A stretch of 64,000 nt of DNA from Methylobacterium gossipiicola (GCF_900113485.1 NZ_FOPM01000005.1:180727-244726); one strand, 5' to 3'; shown: positions 16,120-24,993, counted from the first letter of the stretch. A program made the numbers and translations. The notes: a model not told the origin generated them from the sequence alone.

Positions 16120-17374
16120 CCGGGCGGTAGAGGGCGAGCAGCAGGATCACGAACTTGGCGAGCAGGGTGGTCTTGCCACCCAAACCCTCGAAGGTGTTGT
16201 TCAGAACCACGAAGGCGATGACCGGGAGCGCCGTGCCGGCACGGCATTGGCGCACCAGTTCGACGATGAACAGCGTCACCGCGACGGTGAGGAACAGGGT
16301 CATGAACGCGCCCTGGTAGATCAGGGTGCGGACGATGGGGTTCTCGATACCCCATTCGAGGCCGCTGACCCGACGCAGGCTCTCGACCAGATCCATCTCG
16401 GGACCGACGAGGAGATCGCGCAAGGGAATCTTCGCGACGAGGTCGAACATCTCGACGCGGGCATTGGCGCTGCCGCCATCGGCCATGAACCGCCCGAGCA
16501 GGGCGTCGAAGAAGCCCGCGACGGCGAGACCGCCGATGGCCAGGGGCACCAACGTGAAGGCGAACACCGCTAGGGCCGCCCCGAGCAGGGGCACCCGGCC
16601 GGTGCGCAAGGTTCGGTGCAGGGCGAGGAGACCACTACCGCCACCGAGGATCAGGGTGACGACGATCGCCGAGCGCCCCCCGAAGGCGACGAGGGCGGCG
16701 AGTTGCAGGACGATCATACCGGCGCGGAGAGCTGGAGTGAACGTTCCCCCGCCGGCGATGAGGGCCAGGACGTAGCAGGCCGTCAGCGTCGCGTTGCCGA
16801 GGGGATGGCCCTGGAGGGCGGCCGAGCGCGTGTCGGTGGAAAACACCGCGCCATCGAGGCGGTATGGAAAGAACAGATGCCCCGTGGCGAACTCGACGAG
16901 CCCGAGGAGGGCGTTGACCAGCATCACCGCGTGCACGGCCCGTTCGAGCCAGCGCCACGTGTCGTCGTCGCGCTCGGCCAGGACCACGGCGAGGAGCCCG
17001 GGCAGAAGGAACGTGTCGAGGGCACCGGCCATGCCCGGGCCGGCTCGCAGGACGATGTGCAGGAACAAACCCAGGCTCGCGACCGCGAGGAGGATGGCGG
17101 CGGGGCGGATCCGGGCCGCGCGAACAAGGTAGCCGACGGGATTTCCCGACATCAAGGCCCCCCAGCCGAACAGCAGGATGACGAGATAGGTCGAGGGGTG
17201 GATCTTCTGCGGCGCCCCGCCGGTCAAGCCGTCGTAGTTGATGCCCACGGTCCAGAGCAGGCCGCCCGAGACGCCGAGAATCACCACCGAGAGGAAAATG
17301 AGCATCACCGGCGGCCGCCGCCGGGGCCGGTCCGCCGTGGCATGATCGAAGGCCGGCCCGGCGAGGATCCTCAT
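16034..17374 (-). CDS. O-antigen ligase/Wzy-type polymerase-like membrane protein
   Basis: A 446-residue membrane protein with about ten or more hydrophobic segments and a large periplasmic loop (about residues 290-350) ending in GIENPIVRTLIYQGAFM, as in the Wzy/WaaL (O-antigen ligase-like) superfamily. In a locus with a flippase and a Wzz-like partner it is the likely polymerase. The gene starts four bases inside the upstream Wzc-like gene (17371-17374). The last 28 or so residues, rich in Pro/Arg/Ser, are encoded opposite the GH5 gene end and are probably dispensable. Confidence 0.78.
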   Translation of the reverse strand: MRILAGPAFDHATADRPRRRPPVMLIFLSVVILGVSGGLLWTVGINYDGLTGGAPQKIHPSTYLVILLFGWGALMSGNPVGYLVRAARIRPAAILLAVASLGLFLHIVLRAGPGMAGALDTFLLPGLLAVVLAERDDDTWRWLERAVHAVMLVNALLGLVEFATGHLFFPYRLDGAVFSTDTRSAALQGHPLGNATLTACYVLALIAGGGTFTPALRAGMIVLQLAALVAFGGRSAIVVTLILGGGSGLLALHRTLRTGRVPLLGAALAVFAFTLVPLAIGGLAVAGFFDALLGRFMADGGSANARVEMFDLVAKIPLRDLLVGPEMDLVESLRRVSGLEWGIENPIVRTLIYQGAFMTLFLTVAVTLFIVELVRQCRAGTALPVIAFVVLNNTFEGLGGKTTLLAKFVILLLALYRPVTAAPPPSGATARGRRGSPDRSDDWRRP

Positions 17375-19485
17375 GCGGCGCCGGCACCCACCACGACCGC
17401 CCCCGAAATGCGTCGCCCGAGGGATTCGGCGGCCTCGACGAGGTCGAGGAGTTCGCGCTGGCGGGTCGTGCCGCCGCGGACCACCACCAGCATCCGGTCC
17501 GCCGTGAGGGCCATTTCGGCGACGCGCAGGTTGGCCGACAATGTCCCGCCCTCGATGAGCACGAGGTCGAAGGCATCCCGCGCCGCCGTGAGCACACCCT
17601 CGATATTCGCCCGGTCGAGGGCGTCCCGGCTCAGGCGCATCGCATCGCCGACCGGCAGGTACATGGCGCCGCTCTGCCCATCGCGGAGGGCCGCGAAGGT
17701 CACGGAGGTCTCACCGTTGAGCACCTCCACGAGACCGGCCTGATCGCGCAGCGGCACACCGGCTTCGAGATCGGCGTCGATGACGAGGACCCTGTCCCCG
17801 CGCGTCACCGCCACGGCCGCGAGGAGGCGGGTGATCGTCCGCCGGTCCTTCGCGTCGGTGCCCCCCGACGTGACGAACACCGCGACACCTTGGCCGCTGC
17901 TCCGGGGCCGTGGGCCGAGATTCGCCATCCGATCCAGGAGCCGGGCCGCTCCGAGGCAGGCCGACCGCTCGGTGCGGGGGCCGAATACCGGCAGTCCGAC
18001 GAGGACGGGTGCGTTCAGCAGGCGCTCGACCTGACGGCGCGACAGGACGGTGGGATGGAGATACTCGCGCCCGAAAGCGAGGCCGGCGCCGAGGCCGAGG
18101 CCGCTGATGAGACCACCGATGATGAGCGGAACACGCAGGGGCCAGCTGCGATCCTGCGGCGGCCGGGCCCAGCCGATGACCCGCGCGTTCGTGGTGTCGA
18201 TCCCGACCTGCTCCTTGATCTCGCGGGAGCGGTTCAGGAAATTGGCGTAGACCGCCCGGCTGCTGTCGACCTCGCGCTCGAGTTCGCGCAGGCGCACGGA
18301 GGCTTCGCCGGAGACTACGGTGCCACGCTTGAGGGTTTCGAGGCCCGCCGCCAACGCCTTCTCGTTGGCCTCGGCGCGCTGAAAATCCGTCTCGGCGGAT
18401 TTCGAGAGGCGGTTCAGCTCGGCCTCGATGAGGCGGCGCACGCCCTGAAGCTGGGTTCGGACCGCCTCGATGTTGGGGTGTCGATCGCCGAGTTGGGTGC
18501 GCAGATCGGCTTCCTTGCTCACGAGTTCGGCGTATTGCGCGCGCAGGCGCTCGATCACCGGCGATTGAATTGCCTCGGGCGTCGCATCGGCGCCGAACGC
18601 CGTGCCGCGCGCATCCTTGATCTGTTGAAGACGGGTACGGGCTTCCGCCGTGCGGGCTCGAGCCCCGACGATGCGGTTGTTGCTCTCGGCGAGTTGCTGC
18701 TCGCTGATCAGCCGACCGCTCGCCGAGATCAGGCCCTTCTCGGCCTTGAAACGCTCGACCTTGTTCTCGGCCTGGTTGACCTGCCGACGCAGGTCTTCGA
18801 GGCGGGCGCCGAGTTCCGCCGAGGCGCGGGTGGCGGCTTCGGCGCGGGCATCCGACTGGTCCTGTAGGTAGGCCGTGGCGATGGCGTTGACGATGCGCGC
18901 GGCCTTGTCGGGATCGCTCGCCGTGACGACGACATCGACCACGAAGACCTTGTCGGCCCGCTTCACGGCGAGCTTGCGCCGCAAGGCCCGTACGGCGCGG
19001 CCCTCGGCCTTCGTCGCATCGGCCGTGTCGCCCGTCCTGTCTGCGCCGTCGAAGGCTCGCTGGATCCGGGCGAGCACGCCGTTGCCGGGCGCGCCGAATT
19101 CCGGGTCGTTCAGAAGCCCGGCCGCGATGACCGCGCGCGTCAGCACGGAATCCGATTCGATGACCCGGGCCTGGCTTTCCACCTGAATCACGCCGCCATC
19201 GGGCGCCATGGCGACGGGATTGACGTCATTGCTGACGATCTGCTTGTCGCGTGGGTCGATGAGGATCTGCGCCGTCGCCGTGTAGAGCGGCGGCGCCAGC
19301 ATCGCGTAGGCCACGGCGATGGCGGTGAGGATCGCCGCCGTGCCGATGATCCAGGCGCGACGCGCACGCAGGATGCGCCACAGGTCACCGATCTCGGCAC
19401 TGGTATCCGGCTGCGGCCGGGGCGAACGCAGGCGCTCCCCGGGATCGATCCAGTCCGCCGCGATGTGTCGGTCAATCTGTGCCAT
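17371..19485 (-). CDS. Wzz/GumC-type chain-length protein with degraded BY-kinase domain
   Basis: A 704-residue protein. A Wzz domain has its first membrane helix at about 45-66, a long coiled-coil periplasmic part at about 180-400 and a second helix at about 450-475. The C-terminal domain has the BY-kinase (Wzc-like) fold with VLVIDADLEAG resembling Walker A', but the expected P-loop reads SGGTDAKDRRTITR and has no GKS/T, and the Walker B region is FDLVLIEGG. There is no C-terminal Tyr cluster. So it is probably a polysaccharide co-polymerase whose ATPase/kinase half has lost activity. It starts ATG 19485 and is followed by the polymerase-like gene with a four-base overlap. Confidence 0.85.
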   Translation of the reverse strand: MAQIDRHIAADWIDPGERLRSPRPQPDTSAEIGDLWRILRARRAWIIGTAAILTAIAVAYAMLAPPLYTATAQILIDPRDKQIVSNDVNPVAMAPDGGVIQVESQARVIESDSVLTRAVIAAGLLNDPEFGAPGNGVLARIQRAFDGADRTGDTADATKAEGRAVRALRRKLAVKRADKVFVVDVVVTASDPDKAARIVNAIATAYLQDQSDARAEAATRASAELGARLEDLRRQVNQAENKVERFKAEKGLISASGRLISEQQLAESNNRIVGARARTAEARTRLQQIKDARGTAFGADATPEAIQSPVIERLRAQYAELVSKEADLRTQLGDRHPNIEAVRTQLQGVRRLIEAELNRLSKSAETDFQRAEANEKALAAGLETLKRGTVVSGEASVRLRELEREVDSSRAVYANFLNRSREIKEQVGIDTTNARVIGWARPPQDRSWPLRVPLIIGGLISGLGLGAGLAFGREYLHPTVLSRRQVERLLNAPVLVGLPVFGPRTERSACLGAARLLDRMANLGPRPRSSGQGVAVFVTSGGTDAKDRRTITRLLAAVAVTRGDRVLVIDADLEAGVPLRDQAGLVEVLNGETSVTFAALRDGQSGAMYLPVGDAMRLSRDALDRANIEGVLTAARDAFDLVLIEGGTLSANLRVAEMALTADRMLVVVRGGTTRQRELLDLVEAAESLGRRISGAVVVGAGAA

Positions 19486-19820
19486 CGATCTCTACAACGT
19501 CGCGACCTTGGTCACTGTCCACGCCTCGCCGCCCATGAGAACACGCGACCCGATTGAGGAATCCCCAATCGCGACGCGCGATTTCCGGCTGCGACGAAAC
19601 ATGGATAATGCTTCGTTCATGCCGAAGTCCCGGCGCATTTCCATTTTGGGGCGATCCGGTACGGTTTCCGGTCTTGGTGGTTCCTTCACCCTCGTCGGGT
19701 TGAGTAGGCCGACGAGGCGCCCGCAGCGCCGCCCGTTCCGGACGGAGTGTCCCGTGCGGCCTTCCGCCGAGGCCTGCTCCGCTTCGAACGGGCGAGACCC
19801 CGATCCAAAGCGAAACCGCC
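19486..19820. other. 335-base divergent intergenic region
   Basis: Separates the minus-strand wzc-like gene from the plus-strand GINT1_N-type gene. A short inverted repeat lies at about 19550-19573 (GATTG ... CAATC around AATCCC), a possible operator of the exopolysaccharide genes. No RNA gene or coding frame is convincing. Confidence 0.35.
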
Positions 19821-21344
19821 ATGCATCTCAGACTCCGCCTCGACGGTCAGACCCTACGCCGCTGGCATGTCCGGCTTGCCGAGCGGATCGCCGCCCTGCG
19901 CGGAATCACCCTGGAGATCGACCGGCGTCCGGGACCGGGCGCCCTGCCGAACAACGCCGCGCTGCTGTTCCGCCTGGAGGCGATGCTGAACCGCCGCTCC
20001 CTCGACGGCCTGTGGAGCCCCGTCGAGCCGGCGGCGCTCGCGGCCTTCCCGTCACCATCGGTGCGCGCCCCCGACCTCATCCTCGACCTTTGCGGCGACG
20101 TCGCGCCGGACGGCGGGCCGCGGATCTGGCACCTCGCCTATGACGGGCGCGCGGGGGAGAACGCCCTCCTGTCCGTCCTGCTCGCCGGCCGCTCTCCCGT
20201 CGGTACCCTCAGCGAGGGGCGGCGCATCGTGGCCGGGGGCCGCTTCGGGACCGAGGCCGGCGGCATCGCCCTGACATCGTTCGAAGACAGCCTCGCGCGC
20301 ACGACCAGCCTGATCCTGTCGGCCTTGCGCGGAGTGGGGCCGAACCACCCCTTCGCGGCGAGCGCATCGGAGCCGGAGATTGACGTTCCGCATCCCGGGC
20401 TCGGGGCGGCGGCTCTGGGCCAGCGCGCTGCCCGGATGCTGGCCTGGACCATCGTCCGGCGCCTCTATCACCTGTGCTACCGTGCGCCGCATTGGCGGGT
20501 GGGCTGGCGCGCCCTCGAGGGCGGAGCCGATCTCGTCGACCTGCGGGCGCACCCGGCGGGGGGATGGCGCGACCTGCCGGACGACGGGCATCGCTTTTAC
20601 GCCGATCCATTCCCCCTCGATCACGCGGGGGGCACCGTCCTCTTCGTCGAGGATTATCCGCACGCCACCGGCAAGGCGATCATCTCCGCCGTGGCCTTCG
20701 GTCCGGACGGGCCACGGGGCACGCCGGTTCCCGTGCTCGAGGAAGCGCACCACCTCTCCTACCCGTTCGTGTTCGAACGCGACGGCACCGTCTGGATGGT
20801 TCCGGAGAGCTGCGCCAACGGCACCATCGACCTCTATCGGTCGACGGCCTTCCCGGGCGGCTGGATGAAGGAAGCGACCCTGGTCTCGGGGGTGACGGCG
20901 AGCGATGCCACCCTGGTCGAGCACGGGGGGCGGTGGTGGCTGTTCGCCACGGTGCGGGACGACCCCGCCGTCGTCGGCGCGCAATGGGGCCTCGGATCGT
21001 TCTCCGATGCCCTCCACCTCTGGTCCGCCCCGAATTTCCGGGGGCCGTGGACGCCGCATCCCGCCAATCCCGTGCTCATCGACATCGCTTCGGCCCGGCC
21101 CGCCGGCCGGATCGTGGCGCGCGATGGCGCCTTGATTAGGCCCGTGCAGGATTGCCGACGAGGGTATGGCGCGGCGTTGGCGCTCGCCCGGATCGATCGC
21201 CTCGACGCGGATGGTTACGCCCAGACCGTCGAGACGATCCTGAACGCCGGACCGGCCTGGAAAGGAAGCCGGCTGCACACCCTGAACCGCAGTGCGGGCT
21301 TCGAGTTCATCGACGGCTCGGCCCGGGCGCCCCGGTTTCGCTGA
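19821..21344 (+). CDS. GINT1_N-type putative glycosyltransferase-associated protein
   Basis: A 507-residue protein. Residues 215-490 match the five-bladed propeller found in bacterial proteins labelled glucosamine inositolphosphorylceramide transferase N-terminal domain: FYADPFPLDHAGGTVLFVEDY, HHLSYPFVFERDGTVWMVPES, ASDATLVEHGGRWWLFAT and the end block ARPAGRIVARDGALIRPVQDCRRGYG. The first 200 residues are a less conserved module, perhaps formyltransferase-like. It starts ATG at 19821. Its position beside the polysaccharide genes suggests a glycan-modifying role. The reaction is not established, so the name should be read as a family label only. Confidence 0.7.
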   Translation: MHLRLRLDGQTLRRWHVRLAERIAALRGITLEIDRRPGPGALPNNAALLFRLEAMLNRRSLDGLWSPVEPAALAAFPSPSVRAPDLILDLCGDVAPDGGPRIWHLAYDGRAGENALLSVLLAGRSPVGTLSEGRRIVAGGRFGTEAGGIALTSFEDSLARTTSLILSALRGVGPNHPFAASASEPEIDVPHPGLGAAALGQRAARMLAWTIVRRLYHLCYRAPHWRVGWRALEGGADLVDLRAHPAGGWRDLPDDGHRFYADPFPLDHAGGTVLFVEDYPHATGKAIISAVAFGPDGPRGTPVPVLEEAHHLSYPFVFERDGTVWMVPESCANGTIDLYRSTAFPGGWMKEATLVSGVTASDATLVEHGGRWWLFATVRDDPAVVGAQWGLGSFSDALHLWSAPNFRGPWTPHPANPVLIDIASARPAGRIVARDGALIRPVQDCRRGYGAALALARIDRLDADGYAQTVETILNAGPAWKGSRLHTLNRSAGFEFIDGSARAPRFR

Positions 21345-21359
21345 ATCCCGAAGATCATG

Positions 21360-21378
21360 GCGCCCCTTCGCGGGGCGC
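21360..21378. terminator. short hairpin between convergent genes
   Basis: GCGCCCC / GGGGCGC arms around a TTCGC loop lie in the 40-base gap between the convergent propeller gene and FAD-oxidoreductase gene. It could end transcription from both sides, though no T-run follows, so it may rely on other factors. Confidence 0.4.
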
Positions 21379-21384
21379 GCGGTG

Positions 21385-22569
21385 TCAGGTCGATGGCGCC
21401 GAATGGCCCGTTGGATTGAGCCCCGCGAGCCGGCTGCGCACGCCCCGCAAGGCATGAATGGCGTGACGCCCGACGTAATTGCGCCAGCGACGTGCGGCCC
21501 AGATCGGTCCGATCTCGGTGGCGATGGCTCGGGAGTAGTGGCTCGCGCGGAGGCATTGCGTATCGGACGCGACCTTGACCGGATCGTCGTAGAAGCTCCC
21601 GAGCTTCTCGGCCTCCATTCCGGGCGTCTCGAGCCAGCGCGGCAGATGAACGGCACACAGGCGCTCGACATCGGTCAGCACCTTGCCGATCCCGGTTCCC
21701 GGAATGGGACAGGGCGACAGGAAGGCGTCTCCGATCAGGACCACGCCATCGCGGCGGTAATCCTGGGCCTGGACAAGATCCACCGGGCGCATCTCCACGG
21801 GTCCCCGGATCGTCAGATCCGGGCAATGGGGTAAGAGCCCCGGCAACTCCGCCCGCAGAATCGCCTCGGGCGAGGCCCGGAAGGACTTGATCCAAGGATC
21901 CGAGGGATCGCGATAGACGAACAGGTTGCCCCGCATCGTCGTCCCGATGGGAAACAGCGTGACGTAGGCGATCCGCGAACGGAAGGCATCGCCGTAGAGG
22001 GTCAGGGACGGGAACGGGAAGGCCGAAGGCGGCGCCGCGAGGTCGAACCCGAACGAAACGGAGTGCTTGGGGCCGACGACCTGCTTGCCGATTCCGAGCT
22101 TGCGACGCAGGGCGTCTCCCAGCCCCGTGGCCAGGACGATGAGGCGGCCTTCGAGACGCTGCCCATCGCCGAGGGTCACGCTCTGGCGTTCGGGACCGGT
22201 TTCGATGTCCTTCACGCGCCCCAGGGTCAGGGCGACGGAGGCGGGAAGCGCCTGCCGGATGGCGTTGACGAGGTTCGCGTAGTGAAGGCCATACTCGCGG
22301 ATGGGCAAGTGCGAGACCAAACGCTGGAAGCGCGAAACCCAGACCTCGTTCACCATGGTGGTGGCGTTGCGCGCCGGCCAACCGAGGCCGAGACGGTCGA
22401 ACTGATCCATCTGAACCTGCCCCAGCTTCTCGGCCCGGAAGTCGGGAGGATAGACGGCATGGATGTCGATGAGGGCGACGCGATGGCCCGCCGTCGCCAG
22501 CTTGTGAGCCGCGCTCGTTCCCGCGAGCCCAGCCCCGATGATGATGGCATCGTATGGATGGGACGTCAT
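21385..22569 (-). CDS. FAD-dependent oxidoreductase, UbiH/geranylgeranyl-reductase-like
   Basis: A 394-residue flavoprotein. The dinucleotide-binding motif GAGLAGTSAAHKLATAGHRV begins near residue 11; a second conserved block, GVVLIGDAFLSPCPIPGTGIGKVL, holds the FAD-binding GD of the p-hydroxybenzoate-hydroxylase fold. It should oxidise, reduce or hydroxylate a small organic substrate; I cannot tell which. ATG at 22569 has a good ribosome site (GGAGGAAAG) and begins just before the FAD motif, so the longer frame to 22779 is rejected. It is on the same strand as the pqqA genes, but two hairpins and 395 bases lie between. Confidence 0.78.
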   Translation of the reverse strand: MTSHPYDAIIIGAGLAGTSAAHKLATAGHRVALIDIHAVYPPDFRAEKLGQVQMDQFDRLGLGWPARNATTMVNEVWVSRFQRLVSHLPIREYGLHYANLVNAIRQALPASVALTLGRVKDIETGPERQSVTLGDGQRLEGRLIVLATGLGDALRRKLGIGKQVVGPKHSVSFGFDLAAPPSAFPFPSLTLYGDAFRSRIAYVTLFPIGTTMRGNLFVYRDPSDPWIKSFRASPEAILRAELPGLLPHCPDLTIRGPVEMRPVDLVQAQDYRRDGVVLIGDAFLSPCPIPGTGIGKVLTDVERLCAVHLPRWLETPGMEAEKLGSFYDDPVKVASDTQCLRASHYSRAIATEIGPIWAARRWRNYVGRHAIHALRGVRSRLAGLNPTGHSAPST

Positions 22570-22857
22570 CTTTCCTCCGACGCGATGTCTACCTGCGACG
22601 CCCGATATGCCAGTGCCGAGATGGGACACCACAGCGACGGCGTCGACCCGTTGCGACAGAGATTGCAGAAGCCGTGCCGTCGCTTGACCAGGGACCTTCT
22701 CTCCGAAGGCACTCCATCGCGGGTGCTTCGCTTCACGTAGGGAGGTAAGACACGTCGGCGAATCGTCAACGGTGTCCAAATACCCTGCGATGGCCCGTCG
22801 CTTCGCGCGCGTTGACCGATCGAATTCTTCCGCGTCCGAAAAGAGTGTCGTGCGGAC

Positions 22858-22897
22858 GCGCGAAGGCCCGGACGAGTTGCCGTCCGGGCCTTCGCGC
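22858..22897. terminator. strong perfect hairpin, possible terminator
   Basis: A 16-bp perfect inverted repeat (GCGCGAAGGCCCGGAC and its complement) around an 8-base loop. No T-run follows directly on either strand. It may back up the pqqA terminator or block read-through into the oxidoreductase gene. Confidence 0.55.
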
Positions 22898-22914
22898 TGT
22901 CCGAATTCCAGACT

Positions 22915-22949
22915 AAAAAGGGTGCCGTCCGCTCAGGATGGCACCCTTT
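22915..22949 (-). terminator. Rho-independent terminator after pqqA
   Basis: On the minus strand AAAGGGTGCC and GGCACCCTTT arms (with inner ATCC/GGAC pairing) enclose a TGAGC loop, followed by TTTTT. It sits 16 bases past the stop of the nearer pqqA, so transcripts should end there without reaching any pqqB-like gene. Confidence 0.8.
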
Positions 22950-22964
22950 CCAGAAAACAACTTC

Positions 22965-23054
22965 TTAATTGAAGGTGTCGATCTCGGCGGACTCGTAGCT
23001 GGTGACTTCCATGCCGACGCAGATTTCCTGGACGATGGGGGCAGACCACTTCAT
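22965..23054 (-). CDS. pqqA: PQQ precursor peptide PqqA, copy 1
   Basis: A 29-residue peptide beginning MKWSAPIVQEICVG and ending SAEIDTFN. The cross-link residues Glu16 and Tyr20 are present in the motif EVTSY; PqqE joins them on the way to pyrroloquinoline quinone, the cofactor of methanol and other periplasmic alcohol dehydrogenases. A good ribosome site (AGGAG) precedes the ATG. The nearly identical copy 2 lies 61 bases upstream, and a terminator follows. No pqqBCDE lies in the window. Strong family match; expression is inferred. Confidence 0.93.
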   Translation of the reverse strand: MKWSAPIVQEICVGMEVTSYESAEIDTFN

Positions 23055-23115
23055 GACGTTTCTCCTAGACTAGATTTGAATGATGGAGACCGATGCCCCG
23101 AGGGGCGTCGAAACC

Positions 23116-23205
23116 TTAGTTAAAGGTGTCGATCTCGGCGGACTCGTAGCTGGTGACTTCCATGCCGACGCAGATTTCTTGAACGACGGGGGCGGACCAC
23201 TTCAT
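23116..23205 (-). CDS. pqqA: PQQ precursor peptide PqqA, copy 2
   Basis: A second 29-residue PqqA, with the same Glu16/Tyr20 pair, differing from copy 1 only by Val for Ile at residue 7. The two 90-base reading frames differ at six positions, five of them silent. It has its own ribosome site (AGGAG about 7 bases before ATG). It is the promoter-proximal copy; the transcript probably covers both. An AT-rich patch at 23261-23290 may hold the promoter. Confidence 0.93.
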   Translation of the reverse strand: MKWSAPVVQEICVGMEVTSYESAEIDTFN

Positions 23206-23622
23206 AGCGTTTCTCCTTCGTGTTCGACCCCCTGAATATGCGGATACCTTGGGCACAATACAAGTGGGCGCTACACTTATATTTCTCATAGGATCGCAGG
23301 GCGAGGGAGCGATGGCCGGGGTGAGACGGCAGGATACTGCTCCGCCGAGGAGCCAGGGGGATCGGTCCGTTTCGCCGGAATCGCCGGAAAGGCGGGACGG
23401 ACGTCCGCAGCCTTCAATCTCTGGCTTGACGCCCGCGGGCCGGAGGCGCACCCACGCGCCGCCCGCCGAAGCGGGCGCTCCATCAAGCGAAAATGCCCAG
23501 CGACAGTTCCCGACGATTGGCCGCGCCCCGCGCGGTCGCATGCATGGCCGAACCGATGCCCTGAAGGGCTGGGCGCGGCCGGCTCGGCCGCCCGCGACCG
23601 CGCCTCGCGCGAGGTTGAACCC
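23206..23622. other. 417-base divergent region between pqqA and mgtE
   Basis: Must contain the pqqA promoter (minus, probably the AT-rich patch at 23261-23290) and the mgtE promoter (plus). A small GC hairpin (GCCCGC/GCGGGC around CGAA) lies at about 23459-23476. I looked for a magnesium-sensing leader and found no recognisable M-box. A 125-codon plus-strand frame here ends inside mgtE in another frame and is not convincing. Confidence 0.4.
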
Positions 23623-24993
23623 ATGACCACGATCGCCCCCTTCCCAATCAATGTCGATCCCTCGGTCCTGGCGGCCCGGCTTTCGGACGAGCGTGCCCCC
23701 GACATCGTCGAGGCTCTGAACGAGGAGGCGCCCGAGGTCGCCGCCGCGATCCTGTTGGGGCTGCCGCACGATCGGGCCATCGAGGTGCTCGACCAACCCG
23801 AGCTCGACGGCGCCGCCGACATCATCGAGATGCTGCCGCGCGACCGTGTCGCCTCCTTCCTCTCGGGCATGTCGGCCGACCGCATCACCGACATCTTCCG
23901 CGAGATCGAGGAGCCCGGACGCTCGGACCTGCGTGCCCGCCTCGACGCCGAGACACGCGGCGCCGTCGATCGTCTCATCGCCTACGGCGAGGAGAGTGTC
24001 GGCTCGCTCATGACAACGGAGTTCGTCGCCGTGCCGAGCGACTGGACCGTGGGCCAGACCCTCGATCACGTCCGCCACGTCGAGAAGACTCGCGAGACCA
24101 TCTACTCGATCTTCGTCCTCGATCCGCGCACTCGAGCCCTGACCAAGGCGGTGCCCCTGCGCCGCCTCATCTCGGGGAACCCGGCCGACAACGTGCTCTC
24201 CGTGGCGCCCGGGCGGCATCCCCTGGCCGTCTCGCCCACCGCGAGCCGCGAGGAGGCGGCGCGCCTCATCTCGAAATACGATCTCCTGGCGCTCCCCGTC
24301 ATCGACGCCGTGGGGCACCTCATCGGCATCGTCACCGTCGACGACATGATCGACGCCATGGTCGAGAAGCAGACCCAGGACGTGCAGCGCTTCGGCGGCA
24401 TGGAGGCCCTGCCCGAGCCCTACATGGATATCGGCTTCTTCACGATGATTCGGAAGCGGGCCGGCTGGCTCTGCGCCCTGTTCCTCGGCGAGATGATGAC
24501 CGCCACCGCCATGCAGGGCTTCGAGGGCGAATTGGAAAAGGCCATCGTCCTCACCCTGTTCATTCCCCTCATCATGAGTTCCGGCGGCAACTCGGGGAGC
24601 CAGGCGACCTCGCTCCTTATCCGCGCCCTGGCGCTCCACGAGGTTCGCCTGCGCGACTGGTGGCGGGTGGCGTTCCGGGAGTTGCCGACCGGCCTCGTCC
24701 TCGGAGCGATCCTGGGGATCATCGGGGTGATCCGGATCATCGTCTGGCAGAAGACCGGCCTGTACGATTACGGTGTGCACTGGCCCCTGGTCGCCGCCAC
24801 CGTGGGCATGGCCCTCGTGGGCATCGTCACGTTCGGCTCCCTCACGGGCTCGATGCTGCCCTTCCTGCTGCAGCGGCTCGGGTTCGATCCGGCCACGGCC
24901 TCGGCTCCGTTCGTCGCCACCCTGGTCGATGTGACCGGCCTGGTGATCTACTTTTCCGTCGCCATGCTGATCCTCAGGGGCACGCTTCTGTGA
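23623..24993 (+). CDS. mgtE: MgtE-type magnesium transporter
   Basis: A 456-residue protein with the full MgtE architecture: acidic helical N-domain (about 15-130), a CBS pair (about 135-260, with SLMTTEFVAVPSDWTV and LPVIDAVGHLIGIVTVDDMIDAM) and five membrane helices (about 285-455). The pore-lining signature LIMSSGGNSGSQATSLLIRAL and the late VTGLVIYF helix are present. It is a gated Mg2+ channel of the inner membrane whose cytoplasmic part closes when Mg2+ is plentiful. Length is standard for the family. ATG 23623 begins the conserved N-domain. Confidence 0.95.
   Translation: MTTIAPFPINVDPSVLAARLSDERAPDIVEALNEEAPEVAAAILLGLPHDRAIEVLDQPELDGAADIIEMLPRDRVASFLSGMSADRITDIFREIEEPGRSDLRARLDAETRGAVDRLIAYGEESVGSLMTTEFVAVPSDWTVGQTLDHVRHVEKTRETIYSIFVLDPRTRALTKAVPLRRLISGNPADNVLSVAPGRHPLAVSPTASREEAARLISKYDLLALPVIDAVGHLIGIVTVDDMIDAMVEKQTQDVQRFGGMEALPEPYMDIGFFTMIRKRAGWLCALFLGEMMTATAMQGFEGELEKAIVLTLFIPLIMSSGGNSGSQATSLLIRALALHEVRLRDWWRVAFRELPTGLVLGAILGIIGVIRIIVWQKTGLYDYGVHWPLVAATVGMALVGIVTFGSLTGSMLPFLLQRLGFDPATASAPFVATLVDVTGLVIYFSVAMLILRGTLL

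Larger units (their letters stand above)
22570..22964. other. 395-base gap holding two hairpins
   Basis: Between pqqA and the FAD oxidoreductase gene. It contains the two hairpins listed separately (22858-22897 and 22915-22949) and probably the promoter of the oxidoreductase nearer 22570-22700. No coding frame in it looks real. Confidence 0.5.

Noticed and set aside
23206..23622. Magnesium-sensing leader RNA before mgtE
   Set aside because: No M-box-like conserved sequence or matching stem pattern was found; only a small GC hairpin is present.
23249..23626. 125-codon plus-strand frame upstream of mgtE
   Set aside because: Arg/Pro-rich translation, ends inside mgtE in another frame, and overlaps the probable pqqA promoter.
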